Origin: Neoscytalidium dimidiatum
Taxonomy: Eukaryota; Ascomycota; Dothideomycetes; Botryosphaeriales; Botryosphaeriaceae
DNA: 64,000 nucleotides
Assembly (NCBI GenBank): GCA_037367355.1
Contig: CM074696.1
Location: 4,588,001-4,652,000, forward strand
Direction: 5' to 3'
The notes under the pieces are model-generated. The model worked only from the letters and a program-made list of their open reading frames with translations. It made no database searches and was not told the DNA's origin. Each line of letters opens with the position of its first letter. Position 1 is the first letter of the stretch. Shown here piece by piece: positions 1 through 13,200 of the stretch. Made by a program: the position numbers and the translations under genes.

Positions 1-52
1 TACGAAGGGGATACTCCGTGTTCGAAAAAGCCGATTGGTCCGGCGTCTTCCG

Positions 53-1536
53 TTAAATCACTACCTTACTTGCGAATCCTGGCAGACGATATTCCTTTCG
101 CGGCACACCACGTTGAGGATCGACACCTTCTATGAAGCCCGAATCATTCACCCAGAATGCAGCCCATCTTCCGACACGATCAGCATACCGGTCGCTCATT
201 AACTCCGCCACGCTCACCAGATTTGATTTGTTGCCGCTTATTTGGGTGGAAGAGAGGTTTGAGAAGGATTGCTGCGTGACTGCGTCCTGCCGCGTGAGCG
301 GCTGCGAGGTAATAAAAAGGTGGAGATCAGCGTGTGATGGGAGAAGTGGGGAGAGAGCTGGCATGAGATGCCCAGCAGATGCGAAGATGGACTTGTATGG
401 ATTTTTTGTTTGACCTCTGCCAGATTGTGGGTGGTTCTTTGAGGGTGGGGCGCTCGGAACATTCATGGCTGCATTAATGAGGATAGTGCTGAGGTCATGC
501 GACTTGGCGAGTTGGGAAAGTGAGCGGAGAAAAGATGTCAACAACGCGGAGGCTTAGAGCAGTCAGCGATCAATTCTGGATGAGAAGATGACCGCAGCAT
601 ACCTTGAACATAGTTGTTCTTCATCATCGGGCCTACGACATGCGTGATGTTGTCCACTATAATCATGCCGACGTGAACTTTCTCTCCGGCGTCCTCCTTG
701 GCGCTTGGGACCTCCTGCACATCTTCCATCGGTTCGTCCTGGCACAACTCTTCGACCGGCCCAGCAATATCAAAAAGCATGACATCGTCTTCTTCCTCAT
801 CGTCACTGTCCGGAATGGTACTCCTTGCTCTCTGCAACTTCCGTACGCTTCGTTCGCGCTGTGGCTGCGGTCCTGTAGTCACAGCTGCTGGCTTTGGGGA
901 TGCTTCTTCCCGTCGCTCTTGGCCGCGCTGTTGACTTTCCAGTTTCTCGCGTACCTCTGTTACTGCTTCTACCAAGCCAACGAAGTCGAAGATGCGCATG
1001 ATCTTCACGCGATCAAGAATCTCGGCTGCTGCTGTTTCCTGATCATCTCCTAGGCTGGCGGTCTTTGAGGGACCTGAATGGCGTTGCAAACGAGAAAGTA
1101 TTGTGTTGTACAGTCTCAGCACATCGAAGGTCCCGGTCGTGTCAACGAGGACGGCTTGATTTGTTTTTGAGCTGAGGAGATAAGTGACCAAGAAGGCAAA
1201 AGCAAGCTGTTATTGGTCTATTCGTCAGACGATTTCGCAATCACAATTTCAAAGGAGGATCGACAGCATATTTGAAGGCCCAAGCAAGAAGACAGCAGAA
1301 GAAAGTACAGGTCTTGAAATTACATAGAAGAATATGATGCTTACCGCAGTCTTCCCCACACCTTTTTCTCCGCTGATGCATGTCAGCCCCCCGCCCCCAG
1401 GGTCAAGGCCTCCTTTGAGAGCATCGTCGATTTCTTTTATCCCGCAGCCATTTCGTCTTGATTTCGTCTCGTGTTCTTTCAATACTTGTGGAAGGAGCGA
1501 GGCAGCCAATATCGGCTGGATACTATTGAAAGGCAT
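53..1536 (-). CDS. Rad51/RecA-family DNA repair ATPase (Rad51 paralogue)
   Basis: Predicted RecA-fold ATPase of the kind that assists Rad51 in homologous recombination. Three exons read 1345-1536, 603-1206 and 53-552, giving 431 residues; phases match at both junctions. A Walker A motif, GEKGVGKT, lies at about residues 56-63 and is cut by intron 1 just after KTA. A Walker B-like strand (MIIVDN) lies near residue 249 and the last exon has the FASAGHLMPAL-type segment expected near the end of a Rad51 core. The start is the first ATG after an in-frame TGA. An acidic, basic and proline-rich insert of roughly 90 residues (about 150-240) separates the two halves of the ATPase, which is unusual. 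Fold and family are well supported; which paralogue (Rad55, Rad57, Rad51D or Xrcc2-like) is not decided. Confidence 0.78.
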
Positions 1537-2012
1537 GTGAAGGCCTTTGCTGGGTCATTCGGCTGCTCTGTCAAGGTTGAAGCAGGATATTGCAGACGAG
1601 TGACTGCACGCTTGTGGTGCAGGATGATGACGCAAGCCAGTTGCCCGGAGTGGAGTTTGGCGCGACACGCTAGGGTTCTCAATTGGGGTTAGTGCGACGC
1701 GTCCTGTCTTCCACGCGCTGGTCCGTTTGCATTTCATCTCAACCTTTTGCCGCCCACCTCAATGAGAGGTCTTCTTGTTGTCTATGGCTTGATACGTATC
1801 ATGCGACCACAACTTGTCTGTCACTAATTCCATCGTCGAGCTTAACATTTGCAGAAATGAATATGATTCTCGAAGAAAGAAGCTACCATGTCCCTACCCA
1901 AAGCCGAATAACCTATACAATTTGTCCCTATGAATACATCCAGAATGAAAGAACCACCGGAGAGACCCTGCTCCCTACTCTCCATCAACCCACTTCACGC
2001 TTAATATAAGCT
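1537..2012. other. Intergenic, promoter side of the Rad51-like gene
   Basis: The stretch separates two genes on the minus strand. Short open frames here overlap each other and show no recognisable motif. It should hold the promoter of the Rad51-like gene and the 3' end of the arrestin-like gene. Confidence 0.5.
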
Positions 2013-3617
2013 TCAGGACGATGAGGCTGTGGCCACATCATAACTCGGAGGTGCCGGGACATCGTCATCAGGTTCAGCCTTTTCAAACCCTTCGGCAATG
2101 GCTTTCTCGAGCTGCACACCACACGCTGTCAGGAAACGAGTTCTAACCCCCGCAATGCCCTCCTCTAACACAGACTCCGCGACGAAGCAGGTGTGAGGAC
2201 GAGAGGCGAGGAGGACGAGAGGCGAGGAGGACGAGGAGTCTGAACGTACCGACAAGCCAGCCTGGGGGCTCTCCGGCAGAGCGGGAAAGTCCGGATACAT
2301 CTCGACGGGCTGGCGCAGCGGCAGCCAGACCGTGCCCGGCCGCGACGTGTGCGGCGACTCGTACGTCAGGCCCAGCGTGATCTCGACCTCGTACGTGCGC
2401 GCCACGCCGCACACGTCGAAGCTCGGCGTCACGGACGCGGGGACGGGCTTGCAGCGCCAGAGCGCGGCCGGGATCGGCATGTGCGCCCCGGCCGGGTCTT
2501 CCGGGTATCCGATCGGGATGTCGAGGTTGCTGTGGCTCGTGACGATCCAGGTGTCGACCTTGCCGCGCGTGGCCGCCTGCGTCTGGATGCGCGTGTAGCC
2601 GATGAGGGTTATCTGCAGCGTCTGCAGGTAGAGCTGCCCCGGGAAGGCGTTGACTTTGCGGATGCTGATGTCGAGCGGGACGTCGTGGTTGCAGAAGAGG
2701 ATGGCGGGCTTGGGGAGGCGTGCGTCGACGAGGATCGAGGCCAGTTCACGGTCCGGCGCGGCCGTTCGGATCATGTCGGGGAAATATCCATCGTCTGTGG
2801 ACGTGTCTGAGGGTGTCAAGACTCGTTGCATGTCGAATTGGTGCTGGTGTTTGATGCTGGTTAAGCGCGGGACCGGGTCCCATGCTTGCTCGATCGGGCG
2901 GAAGTTGAAGTGGTAAGTCTTGGTCAAATATGTTAACGAGTTAGGAAAGGTCAGTTGTCGTCGGCGTGGCTCACTGTGTGCAGATTTTCCTTGAAGAGGT
3001 CTGAGCGTGTTGCAGTAGCCTTAATACAATATGCAATTTCGACCTCGTCTGATGTTTGCATAAACGACGGCGGTAGCCCCCTTTCTCTATGGGTCGTCGG
3101 CGCTCGGTTTGACTGGTTTCGTGTCTCGGCACCTTTCTCCGAAGGCGTCTTCTTCTCGCACGTTGTCGACATTGGGAGCTTATTGAATAACGGTTAACGG
3201 AGTTATCACCGCACAATAGTTAGCAGGACTCACCTTCATCTGAAATGGAAAATCATGCCGCCCGGGGCTCAGAGTAAGGCTACTGCCCCAAAAACCCTTG
3301 CGTGCCTGCGCCGGTGGTAGGAGGGTTTGAGAGAGCCGGAGGAACTTGAAATCCCCCCCAAAAAAAATGTCAGCGGCTAACTAATTGATAAAACCTCGCG
3401 GAGTCAGACGTACCTCATGCTTATCATGGTATGGTCTCCAGGTATCTGTATCCATACCATTTTCAGACAGGAATGATGTCCTGATATACCCTCGGAGCTT
3501 GACGTCTACGCTTGCCACACTTGACTTCTTCCTCACATCCAGCACCACTCTACCACTAATGATGTCTCCGGTGGACAAAACCTGGCTGTGCGGGTCAACA
3601 AAAATATGGATGTCCAT
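2013..3617 (-). CDS. Arrestin-like trafficking adaptor (ART family) with PPxY motif
   Basis: Likely arrestin-related adaptor that recruits the Rsp5-type ubiquitin ligase to plasma-membrane transporters. Four exons join in phase 0 throughout: 3414-3617, 3234-3344, 2975-3178 and 2013-2918, for 474 residues. The N-terminus has the arrestin beta-sandwich start (MDIHIFVDPHSQVLSTGDII), the short second exon supplies the PGRHDFPFQMK strand, and the third ends in the EIAYCIKATATRSDLFKE segment typical of arrestin_N. The C-terminal half carries a second arrestin-like domain. A PPSY motif (residues 463-466) sits nine residues from the end, as expected of a WW-domain ligand. The start at 3617 is the ATG directly at the domain edge; in-frame ATGs further upstream (for example 3785) would add a non-arrestin tail. 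Confidence 0.8.
2195..2235. repeat. 16-bp tandem repeat inside the arrestin-like CDS
   Basis: The unit GAGGACGAGAGGCGAG occurs twice head to tail, followed by nine bases of a third copy. It encodes a serine-rich then leucine-rich stretch in the adaptor. Because the unit is not a multiple of three, gain or loss of one copy would shift the frame ahead of the PPxY motif. Confidence 0.85.
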
Positions 3618-4268
3618 TATTGCTGATGGAAGAGTATCTACAGACAAATTTGCGCGGCTTCGACAGGGTTGGACAAGCCTCCACTTTATAATTCCTCTCT
3701 GTTCGGCATCATTGTTGCTTCGCGCGGATTCGGTGCCACAGTTGACAGCAGATAGTTGCGCCTCAGCAGTTCCTCCATTGTCCATTCTCGTGCGGCTCGG
3801 ACGGCGAATACGGACTGTCTGCATACCAAGACTTAAGTCATCCACAGTGGAAGGCTAGAGTCTCGGTCATCCCACCCGCCGGATATTGATGGGACAACCT
3901 GAATGGTCCATATTTCGGCAAATGCATTCTTTCCGCGAAACACAGCCCTGAAGACACCACCTCTGCGCACTCATAGGGCGCTCGCTAAGCAACTGGGTCC
4001 GAGCAGACCGTGAAACTTGTGCCTTAGCGTGTCTTGGTGTGTCAAGCTGTGCAGGGCTAGCTGCTTTCAGAAGGGCCGACAGTTTTTGGTCGGAAATTCT
4101 TCTCTGGCCGACCCGACGCGGCGAAGTACATGAAACGACCTCTTCCCACCTTTTACAACTCGCAACAGCACCGCCACAGCTTCATTCCCATAGCAATCTA
4201 AAAATACTCGTATCCGGGCGTACAAATTGGACGGCGCCACATTCTGACAGGAACAGGCAGTTGAACCA
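3618..4268. other. Divergent promoter region, arrestin-like gene / Zn2Cys6 gene
   Basis: This 0.65-kb stretch lies between two genes transcribed away from each other. Open frames here are short and show no family signature. No specific regulatory element is claimed. Confidence 0.5.
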
Positions 4269-7200
4269 ATGTTGTCCGCGACTCCACAGCAGTCCGAAGC
4301 CATAAACCCGGCGGTGAGTATAGTATTTTGCCCTTAGAAACCTTGTCGGAGCATGAAGAACATGATTCACAGGATCTTCGTGATTGCCGGCGGCAGCTAA
4401 CTCGCGTCGCAGTGCGATCTTTGCCATTCGCGAAAGGTGAGGCTCTGTCTCTTCGTCGTTCCCCTTGCAGCCGGACTCGATCGGACTCGCAAACACCACC
4501 ATCTCCATGCCCGGAACCCCGATGGTTGGACTTACACGCCTTTCATCTACCAGGTCAAGTGCGACCGGAACAATCCCTGTGGCAATTGTTTGGACGCCAA
4601 TGTTTCTTGCACACGAGCCCGACCTAAACAGTCGCAAAATCGTCACAGGTCACAACCAAAACCAACGTAGGTTTTTGATCAATCTTGGACAGATCCATTA
4701 CTCTAACTTATTTCAATGGCTGAAGGCTAGAACAAGTCAAACGGCTGACGGATCGAGTCATGTATTTGGAAAACTTGGTTCAACCTGATGACGAACCACG
4801 TCCGGCCACCGCATCACACAGTGCTGGATCGCTGGACAACCATACGGAGCCCTCTTTACAGAAAAAGAAAGAGACGCCACCTTACAACAGCAAGCACAAT
4901 GCTTTCAACATCAGTGCTCTGCGGAAAAGAAGTCATTCAGTAGGCTCCAAGGATGAGCCGTCCTGCAAAAAGCGGAAGGCTGAATTAGGATTCAGCCCTT
5001 TGGAAAGCACTCGGCCCATGAGTACACCCCAGTCGCCGTCTACGGTTGAGGCACAGTCCTATATTCAACAGGAACTGGAAGCCGCAAAGGATCTGAGCAG
5101 TACGAGACGTACAGTCCTTCGGTCTGTTGCTGAACTGATCAATCAACTTGATGGAAAAGTAAAGGTAACTGTAGGAGCGCGTTCTGATTTCAGTGCCAAT
5201 GAGACAATCCTCCAAGACATTGATTACCCATCCATAGAGTTCCTCTACTGGATGTTGAGGGGTAAGACTGTCGGATTGAGTTTAAGCGTTTCAAATTTAC
5301 TGACAGCACACTAGAGATAAAACGCAACAGCCTGGGCTTTCATGTGTCGTACTTTGTGAAACATGTCTCTCCCAGATCACTGGAGAAGATGGGTATTGCA
5401 TTGATCCACCAACAAGAAGACCAGGAAACCCTTCTGCTCTATTCCATATGCGTCAACTCAATTGCTGCCAAATTCCTCAATACGATCATTTTAGAGGAGA
5501 CCAACGACGAGATGGTGCAAGAGCTCCGCGAGGCTATCGGCAAGTACCGGGCCAGTGCAGAGCTTGGCATGAGTCGGATTCCTCTTCTGGCTTCTCCCTC
5601 TCTTACTCTTCTTCAAGCACTTCTCTGCAGTGTATGTACCTTCTCTCCGCACTGTAGCATCTGACACTAACTGTAATAGGCGTTCATCTGCCAAGGTCGT
5701 GGTGACACAGCAGCTTGCTGGACATTTACGTCTGCTGCATGTAAGACGTGTATGGACTTAGGTCTACATGCAGGCAGAGGTGACTTCTATGATCCCCAGG
5801 CTGAAGACAATGAGATTTACTACTGCTTCATATGGTGCTACATCCTTGACAAGAACTTCTCCATAAATCTTGGTCGACGCACCTGCCTCTTGGACACTGA
5901 CCTAATCAGAGGAACGCAGTCGGTCTGGACGCAGGCACCTGTGAATCTGCTCACTATTTATCTCGAACTTGCTCGAATAACGTCTGTGGTGGTATCTGAA
6001 CTCCACCACAGGAGTTTCGCTGCGAATAACGTTGAAGAGTGCCATAAATCGGCGCTCATTTTAAGACTTATCCAAGAGATGCATACCATGAAGAGAAACG
6101 TCGAGGAAGTATGTTTTACTCTTACAGATATGTCATAGCGAGAAACTAATGGTGCATTATAGATGAGAAACGAACCTGAGAAGTTTCGGGGCCTCTATAT
6201 GGACAGCGAAATTCTTGCGTTCGACTTCTCGTATTGGTCAGTCATGACTGCAATACGACGTTGCGAGCGTGCTAGAAGAGCCAGCAAAACAACTGTCGGA
6301 GAGAACTGTCTTGAAGCAGCGCGATCAGCCATATCCTCGTTGCGAGCGCTGCAAAAATCTCAACCAGTCTGCAACGGGGGAACAAAGATGAGTTTCGTCA
6401 ACTGGTAAGACTTCAATCTTCCGATTCAGTGCATAAGCTCTATCCTGACCATGACATCTCATTCAGGACTCTCCTCTTCTACCCTCTCACGCCTTTCTTT
6501 GTCCTCTTCTGCAACGTCGTCGCGACCTCCAACCGCTCTGACTTCTTGCTGATGCAAGAAATGACGGACGAGCTCTCTGAACTTGCTGACCACAACACCT
6601 CCATCGAGCGCCTCCACCGCCTCTTCACTGTCTTTCTCAGCCTTGCCGAACCACTTCTCGACGAAGACGGCGAAGTCGACGGGGGCGAGGAGCAGAACGG
6701 TCGCACCGTGTCGAACCGTCGCCGCCGTCATAGGCGCCACCGCAGCAGTCACGGCCAAGCTCTCGACATGTATTTCAAACTCAAAGAATCCGGCGGCAAA
6801 GCCAATTCCTCACGCAATGACCTCCCAACTTCAGACCCAGGTTCCAGTCACCGCCGCACCCGCAATTATCATCACCATCAACGCGCATCATCCCCAGCAG
6901 CAGAAGCGGAAGCAGCAGCACCACCACCGCCGCCCTGGGACACCAGCCCCTATACAAATACATTCCACCTCTCCGACCTCGCCGCTTCCACTACGCCAGT
7001 GCCCGCATCTGCACCCGCCCACTTAGCCCTACCGCCACCTCCTTCCACCACCACCACCACCACCAACCCCACATTTTCCCCCTCTCCAGTACCGTCCAAC
7101 GCGCCAACAACGTCGGCGGGATCATACGCAATGCACTTCTCGCTTCCTCCGCAGGCGCTGAATACTGGTAGCGGCGGTGAAGACACTCCGGGGGCCGTGC

Positions 7201-7304
7201 CTTTCTGGGAGCTATTTGACGTGCAACCGAGTCTAGATTGGCTGGATGTCGATTTGGGCGGTGTGGTAGGGGATATGATGGGGGAGGGAGGGGAGGGATA
7301 TTGA
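4269..7304 (+). CDS. Zn2Cys6 fungal-specific transcription factor
   Basis: Nuclear DNA-binding regulator. Eight exons (4269-4313, 4413-4436, 4554-4666, 4726-5261, 5315-5631, 5680-6108, 6163-6404, 6467-7304) join in frame to 847 residues. The binuclear zinc cluster spans exons 2-3: CDLCHSRKVKCDRNNPCGNC, then CLDANVSC, all six cysteines present. It is followed by the usual linker and coiled coil (LEQVKRLTDRVMYLENLV), a basic stretch (CKKRKAE) and the middle homology region of fungal transcription factors (DLGLHAGRG to the TFYPL-like block at exon 8). The C-terminus is rich in proline, threonine, serine and histidine. Targets cannot be inferred, as no biosynthetic cluster lies beside it. The 24-nt second exon that carries the first two cysteines is easily missed by gene callers. 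Confidence 0.9.
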
Positions 7305-10280
7305 TGTGATAAGTGGGATGAGGCCGGGGGACGTCGGGTTACTTCGTACTTTCTTTTCTCAAATTCTTTCATGCTCGACGCCCGTAACACCTGCGTTAAC
7401 CCAAAACGTGAGATGTTTAACAACGTGGAGTTTAGTACGTTTGCTGAAATTCTTTCTGTTGATGTAGAATGATGAAGTGTTGAACGAGACAGGGGCTGTC
7501 ACTTTTGCCTCAGGCATCAAAATGTTGCCTCACACAGCTTCACGGTTGTCACGGTCGGAGCTCATCACTATCTCAGCGAATATTGGGCCCTTACTTCACA
7601 TGGCCAACCCCGCAATCCATCGATCAGTTACTAGCGTAGACGATCAGAAAGCATCATGGTTGCCCAAACCTCTCCGTGTGTAGATATCGGTCTCTCACGA
7701 ATCACAACAAGCGGACTCTCGAGGCGTAGAGAGGGAGTCGAAACCGTCATACAAGCACAAACACAAGCAAAACCAGAGCTACGTACATCCGGAGTAGTTC
7801 TTAAACCCCCAATGTGGTCGCTCCCCTGCGGCCCGGCGCTCGAGCACCTTCGAAGTGACGTCTACCTCCCGTTCGCACACGCAACCGACCAGTCGAGCAA
7901 GCAGCCACAAACCACCGCAAAGTACGAACCCGGCACCCGACGCTCGATCCGAGCCCCTTATACTTTCTTCGGGAGCTTACCATCGCCCTTACCAGCCAAG
8001 ACCCTGACACCGCCCCCAGCGACACCGTTCGGACAACCCACCCCGCATTCGGAAATATCTTGGCACGTCACCCCGGCCCCGGAGAACCACCACCGTTTCC
8101 GTTGCACAAGAGTGAAAGTGGCCCAAAAACTAAAATCACGGCCGAGCAAACGTTATCGAGGTTAGTTGAGAGTCTATCAGCTGCGGTGCGGGCCGTACTG
8201 AGTCTTTTCTGCTTCTCGCAGTTTGTGGGGAAGCCGGGGGAGGCGGGGGGCGGTGAGCTTGTTTGAACGTCGGCGGGTCGACATGTGTGTTGGTGCTGTG
8301 TGCGCGTGCTGGTACCATTGGGGCTTGATGTGGGCGGCCGGCATGGTTCTGAGACCTATAAGAATGGGATTTCGCCCTTTGCACGATTGTTTCTCTGGTC
8401 AGCGATTTAGAGGACTGTTTGCTATACTTTCAAAAGGAATGAGGTACTACTGTTGGTTTGTGGTGCCTTTGCCGAACAAGTTCGTTTCGTTATCTTCTCA
8501 TCCCAGCTCAGTATATTGGACGAATTCAATTCCTCATCATGTTTGGGTTATCATGCAGGGTTGCAGCATGTGAAGATCGTTGAACACATTAGCACCAACC
8601 AGAGTTTCAACGATCGAGATTCTGCTACTCGTGTCTTGGACCACGCTCCCGGCAGTAGGGCAGTCGTGTCATCACATACATCTGCAAGTGATCGGCTTTG
8701 TGGATTTCATCCAGCTATGGTTATCAGTTTGCTTTAGCACATTGATTAAAGCCTTGCTTTACGCAGGGTGAATCTGCACGTGCCTGGTTGGAGAAGCTAT
8801 TTCATGTCACAGGCTGAAGCGCACAGAGCTCGCATGACCGTGTAGGTTGAGCTGCATTCATCGCTTCAAAAGATAAATTATCGGCCGTGGTACGTCCTTC
8901 TTCCTCAAATCAACCATCGCTGTCCCTCCCCTACGTGAATGGCTTATCGTGACTGTTGACACAGCACCAATACTGTCTTTTGTGGGCCTGCTTGCCTCTC
9001 TCCATGTTCCTCCTGTCGGCATGTTCTTGCCGCGGGAATGATCTGAGCCGTGACCATGTCCAACATAGATTTCCATGATGTGCAGCAGCGAAAGGCCTGC
9101 ATGGCGCAACCCACCAACAAAATCTGGTGATCGCGGTCATTCTCGAGCAGATCCCTAGAGACTGCAAGAAGGTTGGAAATTACGCCTTCGGCACGGTAGC
9201 ATGTACACCGAAGAGTCGCTACGACTGGAATATTCTCAGCTTGAAATCGATCGACACGAGGGCTTGAGAGGAGGCTGCATTGTAGAAATGAAAACGGAAG
9301 CATCCCTCGAAGACGGGTGCAGTATGAACTGCGGCTTCAACTCCGTTAGAGAACCCGCGCGCGAGTACGTAATTCGAAAGCGCACATGCCGAGCCTTTCC
9401 TCTACCTCAACGAGCCCGCTCGTGACGGCGTACCACCCGCTTCAATCAACCGACCGTACACGCCGGCGCCGCCTCTCCGCTCCCCTCATACGAAAGAACT
9501 TCCCACGGTAGCCCGCCCAGCGCCTCCCTTAGCGATGACGGACCGCAGGAGTTCAGCGCCGAAGACCCCCGTTCGTCGACTCTGTCGTGACTCTTCGCGG
9601 CGAATTCACGGGCTACCCGGACGTATTGTCGCGTCTCCGTCTCTTTCTTTTTTGCGATCCTCGCGTCGTTAGGCAAGTTTCGTCCGCGGATGCGCTTGGC
9701 CCAGGATCTTCACCGCCGCTTGATGGTGCTGCAGAGGAATGGTTTCGAACGGGTTTCCCGCCCCAGCAACAACGGGTAATGCTGAAGCCGAGCGAGAGAG
9801 CGAGCGGATGCCGCTTCGTTGTTAAGGCGTGATGGCCTCTCAGGAGTCGAGGAAGAAAAGCGGGCCTGCGGTATTTCAGTAGGCGACTGGATGCAGAAGC
9901 AGTCAAGAAAGATCTTCGTCAGTACTACTGCTTGAGAAGGGAATGCGGAGACAACACGAAGGACACGGGAAATCGAATGGATCTGAGCAATGTATATATG
10001 CCTTAGTAGTGGCCAGGCCCTACAACTCAGCGGCTACACGAAGATCACTGCAGGCAGATGACTTACTCAGAAGGATCACAATTGCATCAAATCATCTAAT
10101 TTCCGTCACACAGTCACACGAAAGCGGAAAATGTGTTTCAGCATCGTAAACCATTTCATTATATCATATCATTACCATCCCCACAACCTTTATTACGATA
10201 CGATCTATCCACCGTACCAACTAGAGAAAAGAGGCCAAGGTTAACAACCCTTGGCCTACCCAAAAACGGCGTTTACGCGC
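7305..10280. other. Gene-poor region of 3 kb
   Basis: No gene can be supported. The longest open frame (7656-8165, +, 169 codons) is low-complexity Pro/Ser/Arg and matches no family I know. A minus-strand frame at 8944-9303 looks vaguely protein-like but has no motif. The region lies between the 3' ends of two converging genes, so it need not hold promoters. Confidence 0.4.
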
Positions 10281-13200
10281 TCAAATATCCAACTGGGCGC
10301 TCAACTCCAACTTCCTGCTCGAGCTGCCCACGTACACCGTCTTCGGGTACTCGGAGATGACCCAGTTCTGGCTGACGGTGTCCCAGTTGCTCAGGTCCCT
10401 GCGGGTGACGTCGACGCCGAAGCGAGCGCTCTGGCCGGGGGCGATTGTGTAGCGCTCGAAGCCGCGCAGCTGGACGGGCGGGTCGTTGGGCCCGCCGAGC
10501 GAGACGTACAGCTGGGGCACCTCGTCGCCCTCGATGTCGCCGGTGTTGGTCACGAGCGCCGTCACGGTGAACAGCACATCGTAGAGGGCCGGGTTGCCGC
10601 CGGGGGCGCCACCCGCGGCGATCTTCGGTTGAGGGGAGCCGTCGAGCGCGCCGGCCGGGATGTACGAGTCGTTGGGCAGGCCGTACTCGACCTGGCTGTC
10701 GCCGTTGGCCGTGGCCGCGTCGGTGGAGTTGAGGTACGGGTAGATGTAGCCCGGGATGGGGGAGATCTCGGGCGGGAACTGGTAGTCGGCGAGGTCGGTG
10801 CTGTAGTTGCCGAGGACGGGGGCGGCGGTGGTGTTGCCGGTGGTGGGCGTGTACTCGGACACGACGTGCTTGGTGACCTGGATGTCCGAGTAGGAGAAGG
10901 TGGTGTAGGAGAGACCGAAGCCGAACTCGTAAACGGGAGTGACGTTGCGCTTGTCGAAGCCGCGGTAGTCGATGAAGACGCCCTCCTTGAAGTTGTCTTG
11001 AGGCGCGTTCTCGCCGTTGTTGGGCTCGTAGAGCAGCTCCGTGCCGTAGTCCTCGCGCTTGGCGCCGAAGGTGAAGGGGAGCTTGGCACCGGGGTTGACG
11101 CGGCCGTACAGGACGTCGGCAAGAGCGTTGCCGGACTGCTCGCCGGGGAGACCGGCCCAGATGAGGGCGGTGACGTTGGGGTTGTCGTTGAAGGCGCCGA
11201 GCTCGACGGGGCCAACGCTGTGGATGACGACAATGGTGTTGTTGTTGACCGAAGTGACGTTGCGGATCAAAGCCTCGCCGTCGTGCCAGAGGGTGAGGTT
11301 GTTGCGGTCACCGATGTTGCCATCGAAGCTGATGTAGCCCTCACCGCTGTCCGAGTTGACGAAGACAATAGCGTGGCTGACCTGAGCGGCGAGAGCGAAG
11401 GCCCTGTCGTAGTTCCAGTCGTCGGTGACCCAGTCGATGACGCCGCCGTTGGAGTAGACCTCGTTTTGGATGGCAGTAAGAGGAGAGACGAGGTAGGGGA
11501 AGTTGGCAGTTCCCGAACCCCAGCCCATGGCGAGAGTGCCGTTGGTGCAGCCACGGTCGTCGCAGCCGTTGGGGCCAGACTGCGAGTCACCAGCATCGGA
11601 ACCGAAGACGCCGATGAACTTCTCGCTGCCGGTCAGGGGAAGAGTGCCATCGACATTCTTGAGAAGGACGGTAGACTTGGCGGCAGCCTCGCGAATGTTC
11701 TTTGCGTGGTCAGCACGGACGTTGACGTGCTGGTTGACAAGACCGAAGTTAGCCTCGCCGCCGGCATTAGCATAGCCGAAGGTGTCCAGGGTCCAAGAGT
11801 TGAAGTTGGTAGGAATGGTCTTCTTGTCACGGTTGGTGTAGAAGTACGCGGCCATGATACGGGTGGCGGAGTCATCGAGACGCCACTCGGGAACGGTGCC
11901 GTTGATGACAGCAAGAGTCAGGTTGGCCCCCCAGAAGGCGTCACCGGTGCTGAAGAGAGTATCACCGGGCATAACCATATCCATACCGGCCAGAGATGAG
12001 CCAACACCGCTGTGTTGAGCTTGCCAGTCGCTCATCACGAAGCCCTGGAAGCCGAGCTCGCCCTTGAGGATGTAGTTCAGGAGGTGGGAGTTCTGGCAGC
12101 CGTAGCTGTTGTTGATCTGGTTGTAGGAGCACATGATAGCTCCAGTACCGGCCCTGACGGCATCGGCGAAAGGCCACAGGTACAACTCGTGCAGAGTGAC
12201 GTCGTCGAGGTTGGAGCTCAAAGACTCGGTGATGTTGACGCCGAAGCCCTTGGCCTCAGGAGCCTGACGGAAGTGCTCCTGCTCATTGACAATGTAGTGC
12301 TTGGTGCAAGCAATGACACCGGCATCCTGGATACCCTTGATGGTCTCTGCAACAGCAATACCGGAGAGAGCGGGATCAGGGCTGAAGCCTTCCCAGTTAC
12401 GGCCACCGGTGGGGGTGCGACCCAGAGGGCCAACAACTGGACCCAACAGCACGTCGATACCCTTGCCCGCAAACTCGGAGCCCATATCGTATCCACGCTG
12501 GTACCAAAGGCGGCGGTCGAAAGAAGCCGCGATTGTTCCGCCGGAAGTAAAAGCAGAGTTGTAGTCAGCTGCAGAGAAGTTAGACAGCGGCAAGTGATAG
12601 ACTCAGAAGGAAGCGCATACTGAAGCGGATACCGGTAGGCGAGTCTTGCATGCAAAGCGAGTGCAGGCCAAGACGAGGAATTGAACCAACATTGCCAACG
12701 CAAGGGCCACCCTCCCAACTGCAGTATGGTCAGCGGCTGGTGCGAGATATAGATATTCCGCGAGGAATCTTACCCGACACCGGTGGTGAGGTTGACCTTC
12801 TCCAGCAAAGTCAATTGCTTGACGAATTCCTGGGCTTTTGAATAGGCTTCCGCCCAGTCGCCAGATCCGTCGGCCCATGGCGAAGGATAGAAAGGCGGAG
12901 AGGTAGCGCCCCAGAGAGCGTCGTCGGGGCTCGAGTCGTTGAGTGCCTGGACTCCAATCAATAGATTGCTCTTGCAAGTTGCCGGCTTTGGAAACATCAG
13001 GTGTTTACATGGGGGCATTGCAATGTCAATGACGGCGAAAATTACGAAGCCGAGGGTGCAGATGATGCAGGCATAAAGGGCGGCCTTGGCGGCCGTCGAG
13101 CTGAAAAGACGGGTGGCATGATAGGGCGGTGGGTGTTCATCAGGATGGGTGTACGGAGGCGGATGCTCGTAGGGTGGCGGCTCCTCGATGCCGTCGAATG

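Noticed and set aside
7656..8165. 169-codon plus-strand frame with an ATG
   Set aside because: Low-complexity, no recognisable domain, no splice or context support; left as intergenic.
8944..9303. 119-codon minus-strand frame with a protein-like middle
   Set aside because: No motif or family recognised and no plausible gene structure around it.
10251..11999. 582-codon open frame on the plus strand
   Set aside because: Antisense shadow of the GH3 gene; Val/Gly/Asp-rich with no motif.
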